DNA of 64,000 nucleotides from contig NZ_JAUCBS010000006.1 in NCBI RefSeq assembly GCF_034676705.1, positions 1-64,000 of the forward strand, read 5' to 3'. Under the pieces are notes generated by a model. That model ran no database searches and had not been told where the DNA came from. It saw only the letters and a list, made by a program, of their open reading frames with translations. Source of the DNA: Gemmobacter sp. GTDB lineage: Bacteria; Pseudomonadota; Alphaproteobacteria; Rhodobacterales; Rhodobacteraceae. Positions within the stretch are counted from its first letter, which is position 1, and every line of letters starts with the position of its first letter. This document shows positions 34,064 to 43,414 of the stretch, piece by piece. The translations under genes were made by a program, and so were the position numbers.

Positions 34064-34079
34064 GGCATATCAATATACC
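34064..34079. promoter_or_regulatory. Candidate GntR operator between catabolic operon and TRAP genes
   Basis: GGCATATCAATATACC has palindromic character (GGYATAT-CA-ATATACC) and shares all but one base of GGYATATCAATATA with the site at 20674. It lies about 100 bases before the alpha/beta hydrolase start (minus) and about 120 before dctQ (plus), in a 236-base gap that is AT-rich compared with the surroundings. No convincing -35/-10 pair could be fixed beside it. Confidence 0.6.
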
Positions 34080-34201
34080 AATCAAAAGCAAGCCTGAATC
34101 TCGGCGACGATGACAAAAATCTGGGGGCAAGCCCGGATCGCCAAGGCCAAGGGGCAAATAAAACCGTGCCACATCAGTGGCATAGCAACAGGGTAAAACT
34201 G

Positions 34202-34693
34202 ATGTCGCTGATTCGAGGCCTTGACCGGCTGGTAGAGTTCGTATGCGCGGCGCTGCTGGTCATGTTCACCGGACTGGTGCTGTATTCCGTGACGATGCGC
34301 TATGCGTTCCACGCCCCGCCGATGTGGGGCGAGGATATTCCCAAGCTGCTGTTCGTCTGGATGAGCTTCGTGGGCGGCGGCGTGTGCTATCTGCGCAACC
34401 AGAACATCCGCATGACCGGCGTGGTGGAACGGATGTCGCGCGGCCCCCGCCGGATCATCGAGGTGATCATGCATCTGGGCATCCTTGCCATGCTGCTTTG
34501 CATCATCTGGTATTCCCAGCCGGTGCTGAAGCTGGCCGCGCGCAACACCGTCTATTCGACCGGCCTGTCCGATATCTGGACCTATCTGGCGCTGCCGGTG
34601 GCCAGCCTGCTGTTCATCGCGCATTCGTCCATGCGGATCGTCCATATCCTGCGCGGCGGGGTCGATGAAGACCCGCTGATCAGCACGCACTGA
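34202..34693 (+). CDS. TRAP transporter small permease (DctQ type)
   Basis: 163-residue membrane protein with four predicted transmembrane segments (around residues 10-35, 45-65, 85-107 and 125-148). The segment MWGEDIPKLLFVWMSFVGG is typical of DctQ. It works with the large permease and binding protein encoded next to import an organic acid with a sodium gradient. The ATG at 34202 fits the family N-terminus; a longer frame upstream is unlike it. Confidence 0.9.
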   Translation: MSLIRGLDRLVEFVCAALLVMFTGLVLYSVTMRYAFHAPPMWGEDIPKLLFVWMSFVGGGVCYLRNQNIRMTGVVERMSRGPRRIIEVIMHLGILAMLLCIIWYSQPVLKLAARNTVYSTGLSDIWTYLALPVASLLFIAHSSMRIVHILRGGVDEDPLISTH

Positions 34694-34744
34694 CATGCGC
34701 CCCCTCCCATCTGCCAAGGCCCGCCCGGCCGCCCGGAAAGACCT

Positions 34745-36037
34745 ATGCTGCTGACCCTCCTCATCGTCCTGCTGTTCCTGTTCATCTTCCTGGGCATGGA
34801 CATTGCCTGGTCGATCGGCCTGTCGTCGCTGATCTACATCGGGCTGACGCAGTTTTCGCCGCGCCCCATCAACCCCGTCCTGTTCGTGCAGGAACTGACG
34901 GCCGGGGTCGACAGTTTTACCCTGCTGTCGATCCCCATGTTCATCCTGGCGGGGGAACTGATGTCGCGCACCTCGGTGGTGCCGCGGCTGATCGAGATGG
35001 CCTATGCCTTTGTCGGGCACAAGCCGGGTGGGCTGGGCAACGTCTGCATCACCGCGAACCTGTTCATGGCCGGCACCTCGGGGTCTGCCGTGGCCGATGC
35101 GGCGGCCATCGGCACCGCGATGGTGCCCCAGATGGAACAGCGCGGCTACCCCAGGCGCTATGCCGCCGGCATCATCTCGGCCGCCGCCTGCATGGCGCCG
35201 ATCATCCCGCCGTCGATCATGTTCATCCTGCTGGGGGCGATCGCCAACATCTCGGTCGGGCAACTGTTCATGGCGGGCATCATTCCCGGCTTCATCATGT
35301 ATTTCGCGCTGACGGCGGTGAACCGCTGGCTGGCGGTGCGCAACGGGTTCGAACGGGGCGAAAAGGCCGGCTGGCCCGAACGCCGCCGGATGATCCTGCG
35401 GGGCCTGCCCGCGCTGGGGGCGCCGGTGATCGTGGTGCTGACCAAGGTGATGGGCATTGCCACCCCCACCGAATCCGCCGCCATCGTGGTGCTGTATGTG
35501 ATGGCGCTGGGGGTGTTTTTCTACCGCGACCTGTCGCTGTCGGTGTTCGTCCGCTCGGCCATGGGGGCGGCGATGACCTCGGCCGCCATCATGATGACGG
35601 TGGCCACCTCGCAGATCTTCGGCACGCTGGCGATCATGGCCGGGGTGGGCACGGTGGTGGAAACGGGCCTGCGGGCGATTTCGGAAAACCCCTGGATCAT
35701 CCTGCTGATCGTCAACATCGCGCTGATCATCCTGGGCACGGTGATGGAGCCGGTGCCGCTGATGCTGATCCTGTCGCCCATCCTGTTCCCGATGCTGGGG
35801 GCAATGGGCATCGACCCGATCCACCTGGGCGTGGTGCTGGTGTTCAACCTGGTGCTGGGCGGCGTCACGCCGCCGGTGGGTCTGAACCTGTTCATCATGG
35901 CCCGTGTCTCCCGCCTGCCCATGATGGAGGTGTTCCGCGGCGGGCTGCCCTTCTACCTCGTTCTCTACGCCGTCCTGATGCTGCTGACCTATGTGCCGCA
36001 GCTGACCCTGTTCATCCCCGAACTTCTGATGCGCTAA
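34745..36037 (+). CDS. TRAP transporter large permease (DctM type)
   Basis: 430-residue inner-membrane protein with about 12 hydrophobic segments. DctM landmarks include LSIPMFILAGELMSR, MAGTSGSAVADAAAIG, and APIIPPSIMFILLG, and the C-terminal GGVTPPVGLNLF. It forms the translocation channel with the DctQ-type protein. GGAAAG lies just before the ATG. The operon reads away from the catabolic operon across the shared palindrome. Confidence 0.93.
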   Translation: MLLTLLIVLLFLFIFLGMDIAWSIGLSSLIYIGLTQFSPRPINPVLFVQELTAGVDSFTLLSIPMFILAGELMSRTSVVPRLIEMAYAFVGHKPGGLGNVCITANLFMAGTSGSAVADAAAIGTAMVPQMEQRGYPRRYAAGIISAAACMAPIIPPSIMFILLGAIANISVGQLFMAGIIPGFIMYFALTAVNRWLAVRNGFERGEKAGWPERRRMILRGLPALGAPVIVVLTKVMGIATPTESAAIVVLYVMALGVFFYRDLSLSVFVRSAMGAAMTSAAIMMTVATSQIFGTLAIMAGVGTVVETGLRAISENPWIILLIVNIALIILGTVMEPVPLMLILSPILFPMLGAMGIDPIHLGVVLVFNLVLGGVTPPVGLNLFIMARVSRLPMMEVFRGGLPFYLVLYAVLMLLTYVPQLTLFIPELLMR

Positions 36038-36055
36038 CCAAGGAAAGGTCGACCC

Positions 36056-37042
36056 ATGCCTATCAATCTGACCCGACGGACCATGCTGCAACTGGCCGGA
36101 GCCGGTGCCGCCGCGCTGACCCTGCCTGCGGGCATGGCCCATGCGGCCACCAAGCTGCGCTATGGCAATGCCGGCAACCCCACCAGCCTGTCGAACGTGT
36201 TCAACCAGAAGCTGTCCGACGCCATCGCCGCCAAGACCAAGGGCGAACTGTCGATGGAGATCTTCGCCGGATCGCTGGGTGGCGAACAGAAGCTGCTGGA
36301 TTCCATGTCGCTGGGTTCGCTCGACATGTACAACGGCGCCTATACCGGCACGCGGGAATTCGACATCCTGTATTCGCCCGGCTTCTTCCGTGACGGCGTG
36401 CATGCCAAGGCGGTGATCGATTCCGAAATCGGTGCCAAGGCCTCGGCCGTGCTGGGCGACCGCTATGGCGCGCGCCTGCTGGGCGTCGGCCGTCTGGGCG
36501 GCTACAACCTGATGCTGCGCAAGCCGATTTCCTCGCTGAGCGAGCTGAAGGGGCTGAAGATCCGTTCCGCCCAGATCGAAGGCTGCATCGAAGGGCTGAA
36601 GCATTTCGGCGCCATCCCGACGCCGATCCCGTTCAACGAAATCTACCTGGCCGTCCAGCAGGGCATCGTCGATGGCGTGCTGACCGCGCTCAGCCCGGGT
36701 GTGGCCGGCAAGTTCTACGAAGTGGCGAAATACGTGGTCGAGGCCGATTTCGGCCTGGCGCTGGACAAAGAGGCGATCTCGGTCGCCAGCTGGAACGCGC
36801 TGTCGCCGGACTACCAGCAGATCCTGGCCACCACCTTCACCGAGATGGAGGAAACCGATTATTACGGCGCCTCGATCGGCGGCAAACAGAAGGATCTGGG
36901 AATCTGGTCGGGCGCCAACGGGGCCGACAGCATCCTGAAACTGGATGCCGCCAGCCTGGCCAAGGATCTGGAGCCGCTGAACCGCCGTCTGGCCGACGAG
37001 GTGTACGGCGCCGGCGCCTGGGACAAGATCAAGGCCCTGTAA
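36056..37042 (+). CDS. TRAP transporter substrate-binding protein (DctP type)
   Basis: 328-residue periplasmic receptor with a twin-arginine-type signal (LTRRTMLQLAGAGAAAL, cleavage near AHAA). The DctP hallmarks are the LKGLKIRSAQIEG segment with the arginine that binds a substrate carboxylate, and the NEIYLAVQQGIVDGV stretch. This implies an anionic substrate. AAGGAAAGG precedes the ATG. Third gene of the dctQMP-type operon; probably delivers the starting compound for the 22-34 kb catabolic genes. Confidence 0.92.
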   Translation: MPINLTRRTMLQLAGAGAAALTLPAGMAHAATKLRYGNAGNPTSLSNVFNQKLSDAIAAKTKGELSMEIFAGSLGGEQKLLDSMSLGSLDMYNGAYTGTREFDILYSPGFFRDGVHAKAVIDSEIGAKASAVLGDRYGARLLGVGRLGGYNLMLRKPISSLSELKGLKIRSAQIEGCIEGLKHFGAIPTPIPFNEIYLAVQQGIVDGVLTALSPGVAGKFYEVAKYVVEADFGLALDKEAISVASWNALSPDYQQILATTFTEMEETDYYGASIGGKQKDLGIWSGANGADSILKLDAASLAKDLEPLNRRLADEVYGAGAWDKIKAL

Positions 37043-37059
37043 TCTGTAGTCATCGCGAT

Positions 37060-37085
37060 CCCCGGGGCCGGCACCGGCCCCGGGG
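37060..37085. terminator. Strong GC hairpin between convergent dctP-type and IclR genes
   Basis: A 12-base perfect inverted repeat (CCCCGGGGCCGG at 37060-37071, complement at 37074-37085) with a minimal loop. It lies in the 47-base gap between two stops and probably ends transcription in both directions. Confidence 0.7.
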
Positions 37086-37089
37086 GCAG

Positions 37090-37851
37090 CTAACGCAACA
37101 GCCGCCGCAAGTCGGCCTGCAACCCCAGCAGCCCGGGCAGGAAGCGGGCCAGCATATCGGCCACCGTGGCCCGCCCGGCCCCCACGCCCACATTCGCCGC
37201 CGCCACCACCCGGCCATGGCCATCCATCAGCGGCACCGCCAGCGACCGCAGGCCCATTTCGACCTCCTGGTCGTTGATGGCATGGCCCTGCGCCCGGATG
37301 CGGGCCAGTTCGGCCATCACCGCCTCGGGCTCGGTCAGGGTATGCGGCGTGCGGGCGGCCAGCGGCCCCGCGCCCAGCATCGCCCGCGCCTCGGCCTCGG
37401 GGCGGGCGGCCAGCAGCACGCGCCCCATGCTGGTGCAATGCGCCGGCAGGCGCGATCCCGGCATCAGGGCAATCGACATCACCTTGGTCTGCGCCGCCCG
37501 CGCGACATAGACAATATCCGTCCCGTCCAGAATGCACACCGAACTGCTTTCGCCGATCTGGTCCGACAGCCGGTCCAGCAGCGGCTGCACGATCTGCGGC
37601 AAGGGCATGGTGGCCAGACAGGCCGTCCCCAGCCGCAGCACCCGCGGCGTCAGGGTAAAGAACTTGCCGTCCCAATCCGCATAGCCCTGCTGCGCCAGCG
37701 TCAGCAGGCACCGCCGCGCCGTCGCCCGGTCCAGCCCCGTGGCGGCGGCCACCCCGGCAATGGTCTGGCGCGGGGTATCGGCACCAAAGGATTCGATCAC
37801 CGCCAGCCCCTTGGCCAGCCCCCCCATGATGTCGCGATCCGGGATCGTCAT
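37090..37851 (-). CDS. IclR family regulator (PcaR/PcaU-like)
   Basis: 253-residue regulator with winged helix-turn-helix (IAGVAAATGLDRATARRCLLTL) and IclR effector domain (GESSSVCILDGTDIVYVARAA, LPAHCTSMGRVLLA, INDQEVEMGLRSLAVPL). This type controls protocatechuate/beta-ketoadipate genes in many bacteria, in keeping with the divergent pcaIJF. AAGG lies 5 bases before the ATG at 37851; a start further upstream would run through the palindrome at 37861-37893. It probably activates pcaIJF in response to beta-ketoadipate or a related compound. Confidence 0.9.
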   Translation of the reverse strand: MTIPDRDIMGGLAKGLAVIESFGADTPRQTIAGVAAATGLDRATARRCLLTLAQQGYADWDGKFFTLTPRVLRLGTACLATMPLPQIVQPLLDRLSDQIGESSSVCILDGTDIVYVARAAQTKVMSIALMPGSRLPAHCTSMGRVLLAARPEAEARAMLGAGPLAARTPHTLTEPEAVMAELARIRAQGHAINDQEVEMGLRSLAVPLMDGHGRVVAAANVGVGAGRATVADMLARFLPGLLGLQADLRRLLR

Positions 37852-37860
37852 GGTCACCTT

Positions 37861-37893
37861 GTGCGATATGTCAACAAATGCAGCATATCGCAC
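37861..37893. promoter_or_regulatory. Perfect inverted repeat, probable operator of the Pca IclR regulator
   Basis: GTGCGATATG (37861-37870) and CATATCGCAC (37884-37893) are perfect inverted copies with a 13-base spacer. It lies between the IclR start (37851) and the pcaI start (37957), positioned to control both. IclR-family Pca regulators bind such dyads or triple half-sites. Confidence 0.65.
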
Positions 37894-37956
37894 GAAATCC
37901 GTTTACGGAACCCCCCGACCGCCCCTATCCCTGACCGCGACACCAAGGGGGTTCAC

Positions 37957-38688
37957 ATGGACAAACGGGTTCCCGACCTTGCCAGCGCCGTGGCTGGCAT
38001 TCAGGACGGCATGACGGTGATGATCGGCGGCTTCGGCGGCGCCGGTTCCCCCATCGAGCTGATCCACGCCCTGATCGACCGCTACCGCGCCACTGGCCAC
38101 CCGAGGGATCTGGTCGTGGTCAACAACAATGCCGGCAACGGCCATGTCGGCCTTGCCGCGCTGATCGAGGCGGGGATGGTCCGCAAGCTGATCTGTTCCT
38201 TCCCCCGCTCGGCCGATCCGGTGGTGTTCACCCGGATGTATCTGGCCGGGGAAATCGACCTAGAGCTGGTCCCGCAGGGCACGCTGGCCGAACGCATCCG
38301 CGCCGGCGGCGCCGGCATTCCGGCCTTTTACACCCCCACCGGCTTTGGCACCGACCTGGCGAACGGCAAGCCGGTGGCGGATTTCGACGGCCGCAGCTAT
38401 GTGCAGGAACGCTGGCTCAAGGCCGATTACGCGCTGGTCAAGGCGGAAACCGCCGATACCCACGGCAACCTGACCTACCGCGCGGCGGCCCGCAACTTCG
38501 GCCCCTTGATGTGCATGGCGGCGGCCACCACGGTGGTGCAGGCCACCCGCATCCTGGCCCCGGGCAGCATCGACCCCGAAACCGTCATCACCCCCGGCAT
38601 CTTCGTGCAGCAGCTGGTCGAGGTGCCCCACCCCCAGCAGGAAGAAGACCTGAACCGCGCCAATGCCACCTATCCGCTGGAGGCCTGA
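37957..38688 (+). CDS. pcaI: 3-oxoadipate CoA-transferase subunit A
   Basis: 243-residue subunit A of succinyl-CoA:3-oxoadipate CoA-transferase, which activates beta-ketoadipate in aromatic degradation. Typical segments are VMIGGFGGAGSPIELI, VNNNAGNGHVGLA, LVPQGTLAERIRAGGAGIPAFYTP and KADYALVKAETADTHGNLTYR. The ATG at 37957 follows the regulatory palindrome. The pcaJ start follows its stop directly (TGAGTG). With pcaJ and pcaF it forms the lower pathway to acetyl-CoA and succinyl-CoA. Confidence 0.94.
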   Translation: MDKRVPDLASAVAGIQDGMTVMIGGFGGAGSPIELIHALIDRYRATGHPRDLVVVNNNAGNGHVGLAALIEAGMVRKLICSFPRSADPVVFTRMYLAGEIDLELVPQGTLAERIRAGGAGIPAFYTPTGFGTDLANGKPVADFDGRSYVQERWLKADYALVKAETADTHGNLTYRAAARNFGPLMCMAAATTVVQATRILAPGSIDPETVITPGIFVQQLVEVPHPQQEEDLNRANATYPLEA

Positions 38689-39357
38689 GTGGACCGCCTG
38701 ACAAATTCCCAGATCGCCTGGCGCGCCGCGCAGGACATTGCGGGCGGCGCCTATGTCAACCTTGGCATCGGCCTGCCCGAACGGGTCGCCCAGTATCAGC
38801 CCGCCGGCCGGCAGGCGATCTTTCACACCGAAAACGGCATCCTCGATTTCGGCGAGGCACCGCCCAAGGGGGCCGAGGACTGGGATCTGATCAATGCCGG
38901 GAAAAAGGCCGTCACCCTGAACCCGGGCGCTGCCTTCTTTCACCATGCCGACAGCTTTGCCATGGTGCGCGGCGGGCATCTGGATGTGGCGATCCTGGGC
39001 GCCTATCAGGTCGCCGAAACCGGCGATCTGGCGAACTGGTCCACCGGCCCCGGCGGCGTGCCTGCGGTGGGCGGCGCGATGGATCTGGTGCATGGTGCGA
39101 AACGGGTGGCCGTGCTGACCGATCATGTCACCAGGGATGGCCAGCCCAAGCTGCTGGAACGCTGCACCCTGCCCCTGACCGGCGTGGCCTGCGTGACCCG
39201 CATCTACACCTCGCTGGCGGTGATCGACGTGGATCGCGGCCGGTTCGTGCTGCGCGAAAAGCTCGCCTCCATGCCGCTCGACACGCTGCAATCCCTCACC
39301 GGCGCCCGGCTGCATGCCGATGGCCCGGTCCTTGACCTGTCCTGCCCGGAGATCTGA
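38689..39357 (+). CDS. pcaJ: 3-oxoadipate CoA-transferase subunit B
   Basis: 222-residue subunit B. The catalytic glutamate is in FHTENGILDFG; YVNLGIGLPERVAQY and GGAMDLVHGAKRVAV are family segments. It starts with GTG immediately after the pcaI stop, so the subunits are made in step. Followed 3 bases later by pcaF. Confidence 0.94.
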   Translation: MDRLTNSQIAWRAAQDIAGGAYVNLGIGLPERVAQYQPAGRQAIFHTENGILDFGEAPPKGAEDWDLINAGKKAVTLNPGAAFFHHADSFAMVRGGHLDVAILGAYQVAETGDLANWSTGPGGVPAVGGAMDLVHGAKRVAVLTDHVTRDGQPKLLERCTLPLTGVACVTRIYTSLAVIDVDRGRFVLREKLASMPLDTLQSLTGARLHADGPVLDLSCPEI

Positions 39358-39360
39358 TCC

Positions 39361-40563
<1,203 letters not shown>

Positions 40564-40596
40564 CCCACCAGACCCCGCCGGCGGATGCCTCCGGCG

Positions 40597-40649
40597 GGGA
40601 TATTTGGATCAGAGCGAAACATCCAGCTTCGCTCTGACCAAAATATCCC
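40597..40649. repeat. Long intergenic hairpin repeat, copy 1
   Basis: A 22-base arm at 40597-40618 (core GGGATATTTGGATCAGAGCG) pairs at 20 of 22 positions with 40628-40649 across a 9-base loop. The same hairpin occurs at 44227-44289, and a single degraded arm at 50704-50730. Flanks (CCTCCGGCG and GGGGGAAGGCGC) also recur. It lies after pcaF and probably terminates or protects transcripts. Confidence 0.8.
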
Positions 40650-40690
40650 GGGGGGAAGGCGCACCATCCCCCCAGGCACAACAGACAACA

Positions 40691-40707
40691 GGGGGGCAGC
40701 GCCCCCC
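40691..40707. terminator. Short GC hairpin before the glcG stop
   Basis: GGGGGGC (40691-40697) and GCCCCCC (40701-40707) form a 7-base stem with a 3-base loop between the convergent pcaF and glcG genes. Confidence 0.5.
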
Positions 40708-40719
40708 CCTTGACCGGGT

Positions 40720-41145
40720 TCAGCCCTGCGCGGCCAGCCAGTGGTCGATCCCGGCCTGGGCCACCGCCTGATCCTGCGCCGGCGAGCCCGAGGAAACGCC
40801 GATGCCGCCCACGACCTCGCCCTGCCAGACTACCGGCAGACCGCCGCCCACCACCATCAGCCGGCCGCCGATGGCCGAGTTGATGCCATAGGCCGGCGAT
40901 CCCGGCTGGCTGGCGGCGCCATAGTCATGTGTCGCCTTGCGGGCGGCGGCGGCGGTAAAGGCCTTGTCGATGGCGATGGTGGTCGAGGTGACCTTGCCGC
41001 CCTCCATCCGCTCAAAGGCGATCAGCTGGCCGCTTTCATCGACCACGGCAATGCACATCGGCACGCCGATGGCCTCGGCATGGGCGGCGGCGCCGGCGAT
41101 CAGCACGCGGGCATCGACCAGATCGAGGCGGGTGAGGGTTTTCAT
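40720..41145 (-). CDS. glcG: GlcG/HbpS family protein
   Basis: 141 residues of the GlcG/HbpS (former DUF336) family. Features are LVDARVLIAGAAAHAEAIG, CIAVVDESGQLIAFERMEG and VVGGIGVSSGSPAQDQ. In many bacteria the gene sits beside glycolate/glyoxylate genes, as here after malate synthase G; the function is unclear. AAGGAG lies 6 bases before the ATG. The second family relative in the window is at 22117-22572. Confidence 0.9.
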   Translation of the reverse strand: MKTLTRLDLVDARVLIAGAAAHAEAIGVPMCIAVVDESGQLIAFERMEGGKVTSTTIAIDKAFTAAAARKATHDYGAASQPGSPAYGINSAIGGRLMVVGGGLPVVWQGEVVGGIGVSSGSPAQDQAVAQAGIDHWLAAQG

Positions 41146-41156
41146 CGGTTGCTCCT

Positions 41157-43304
41157 TCAGGCGGCCTTGACCACACGCCGCCAGGCGTGCAGCAGCGGTT
41201 CGGTATAGCCCGAGGGCTGGGTGGCCCCCTGCACGATCAGGTCGCGGGCGGCGCGGAAGGCGGGGCCGTCATAGCCCGGCGCCATCGGCCGATAGGCCGG
41301 GTCGGCCGCGTTCTGCCGGTCCACCGCCAGCGCCATGCGGCGCAGGCTCTCGTCCAGCTGGGCTTCGGTGATCAGCCCGTGCATCAGCCAGTTCGCCAGG
41401 AACTGGGCCGAGATGCGCAGCGTCGCGCGGTCTTCCATCAGGGCGACATCATCAATGTCGGGCACCTTGGAGCAACCCACGCCCTGATCCACCCAGCGCA
41501 CCACATAGCCCAGGATCGACTGGCAGTTCAGGTCCAGCTCGTAGCCGATCTGGTCGGCCGACAGGTTGCGCCGGCCCATCAGCGGCGGGGTCATCAGCGC
41601 ATCCAGGCTGGCGCGCGCACGGGTGGCAAGGTCGGCCTGACGCGCGGCCACATCGACCAGGTGGTAATGCGTGGCATGCAGCGTGGCCGCGGTGGGCGAA
41701 GGCACCCAGGCCGTGGTGGCGCCGGATTTCGGATGGCCGATCTTGGCGGTCAGCATTTCGGCCATGGCATCGGGTTTGGCCCACATGCCCTTGCCGATCT
41801 GGCCCTTGCCGCGCAGGCCGGTGGCAAGGCCGGCATCGACATTGCCATCCTCATAGGCCGACAGCCAGGGCGCCGTGCGGATTTCCGCCTTGGGCAACAC
41901 GGGGCCGGCCTGCATGACGGTATGGATCTCGTCCCCCGTGCGGTCAAGGAAGCCGGTGTTGATGAACACGATGCGGTCCTTCAGCGCCCGGATACATTCG
42001 CGCAGGTTGGCTGAGGTGCGGCGTTCCTCGTCCATCAGGCCCAGCTTGACGGTGCCGAAGGGCAGGCCCAGCAGGCGTTCGACCAGGGCATAGGTGCGGT
42101 CGGCAAAGGCGGCCTCGTCCGGGCCGTGCATCTTGGGTTTGACCACGTAGATCGAGGCATGGCGCGAATTGCGCGGGCCAGCGGTCTTTTGCAGATCGTG
42201 CAGCGCGGCGGTGACGGTGACCATGGCGTCCATCAACCCCTCGGGCACCTCCTGCCCGTCCAGCAGCACGGCATCGCTGGTCATCAGGTGGCCGACGTTG
42301 CGCACCAGCAGCACGGCGCGGCCCGGCAGGGTCAGGGTCGTGCCATCGGGCGCGGTGAACTGGCGGTCGGGGTTCAGGCGGCGGGTCAGCGCCTTGCCGC
42401 CCTTGTCGAAGGTGTCGGTCAGATCGCCCTTCATCAGCCCCAGCCAGTTGGCATAGGCCAGCACCTTGTCGGCGGCATCGACGGCCGCCACCGAATCCTC
42501 GCAATCCTGAATGGCGGTCAGGGCCGATTCCAGCACCACATCGCGCAGCCCCGACGGGCTGGCAGCGCCCACCGGGTGGCTGGCATCGAACACCAGTTCG
42601 ATGTGCAAGCCGTTGTGGCGCAGCAGGATCGACCGTTTCGCCCCATCGCCCGCCGTGCCGGCAAACGCCGCGGGATCGGCCAGCCCGGTGGTGGCCGCGC
42701 CCAGCGTCACCACCAGCGCGCCGTTCTGCACGGTGTAATCGGTCGCATCGGCATGGCTGCCGGTGACCAGCGGCACCGCCTGATCCAGGAAGCCGGCCGC
42801 CCAGGCCACCGCCTGCGCGCCCCGGGCCGCATCGTAGCCCTTGCCCGCAGGCGCGCCCGGCAGCGCATCGGTGCCATAGAGCGCGTCATACAGGCTGCCC
42901 CAGCGCGCATTCGCGGCGTTCAGGGCAAAGCGGGCGTTCATCACCGGCACCACCAGCTGCGCCCCGGCGACGCTGGCAATCTCGGGGTCCGACGGCGTGG
43001 TGGCCACGGTGAAGGCCGGCCCTTCGGGCAGCAGATAGCCGATGTCGCGCAGGAACTCCTGCCAGGCGGCATTGTCCCAGTCCTGCCCGCGCCGCGCGGT
43101 CAACCAGGCGTCGATCTGGCCCTGCATCCGGTCGCGCACGCCCAGCAGGCGGCGGTTTTCCGGGACAAGTTCCCCCAGCATCCCAGCGAACCCGGCCCAA
43201 AAGGCATCGGCGCCCAGGGCCAGCCCCGGCAACAGCTGCGTTTCGACGAAATCGGCCAGTTCCCCGGCCACCTGCAACCCGGCCCGCACGACATAGCGGC
43301 TCAT
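41157..43304 (-). CDS. glcB: Malate synthase G
   Basis: 715-residue monomeric malate synthase that condenses glyoxylate and acetyl-CoA to malate. Hallmarks are MDEERRTSANLREC, RIVFINTGFLDRTGDEIHT, GMWAKPDAMAEML and CSKVPDIDDVALMEDRATLR. The length matches the G isoform. GGAGG lies 8 bases before the ATG at 43304. It is transcribed with glcG and away from an IclR regulator whose start codon lies in a palindrome. Confidence 0.95.
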   Translation of the reverse strand: MSRYVVRAGLQVAGELADFVETQLLPGLALGADAFWAGFAGMLGELVPENRRLLGVRDRMQGQIDAWLTARRGQDWDNAAWQEFLRDIGYLLPEGPAFTVATTPSDPEIASVAGAQLVVPVMNARFALNAANARWGSLYDALYGTDALPGAPAGKGYDAARGAQAVAWAAGFLDQAVPLVTGSHADATDYTVQNGALVVTLGAATTGLADPAAFAGTAGDGAKRSILLRHNGLHIELVFDASHPVGAASPSGLRDVVLESALTAIQDCEDSVAAVDAADKVLAYANWLGLMKGDLTDTFDKGGKALTRRLNPDRQFTAPDGTTLTLPGRAVLLVRNVGHLMTSDAVLLDGQEVPEGLMDAMVTVTAALHDLQKTAGPRNSRHASIYVVKPKMHGPDEAAFADRTYALVERLLGLPFGTVKLGLMDEERRTSANLRECIRALKDRIVFINTGFLDRTGDEIHTVMQAGPVLPKAEIRTAPWLSAYEDGNVDAGLATGLRGKGQIGKGMWAKPDAMAEMLTAKIGHPKSGATTAWVPSPTAATLHATHYHLVDVAARQADLATRARASLDALMTPPLMGRRNLSADQIGYELDLNCQSILGYVVRWVDQGVGCSKVPDIDDVALMEDRATLRISAQFLANWLMHGLITEAQLDESLRRMALAVDRQNAADPAYRPMAPGYDGPAFRAARDLIVQGATQPSGYTEPLLHAWRRVVKAA

Positions 43305-43376
43305 ATCCGATTCCTCCGATCTGGTTCGGGGCGACTAAACCCAGGACCGGGCCGTGACGCCAGAATTGCGTGGAAG

Positions 43377-43414
43377 TTTTCCACGATACGGAATACCTGT
43401 CGTAAAATGGAAAA
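43377..43414. promoter_or_regulatory. Probable IclR operator covering the regulator's start codon
   Basis: TTTTCCA, then TACG (43377-43390), mirrors CGTA, then TGGAAAA (43401-43414), with 3-base gaps and a 10-base centre; 11 of 14 positions per arm pair. The 38-base overall size equals the palindrome at 12020-12057. The right arm covers the ATG at 43407, fitting autoregulation and control of glcB. Confidence 0.65.

Noticed and set aside
34082..37711. 1209-codon open frame on the minus strand opposite the TRAP genes
   Set aside because: It is the antisense of dctQMP-type genes; His/Gln/Asp-rich with no recognisable domain. Long antisense frames are expected at this GC content.
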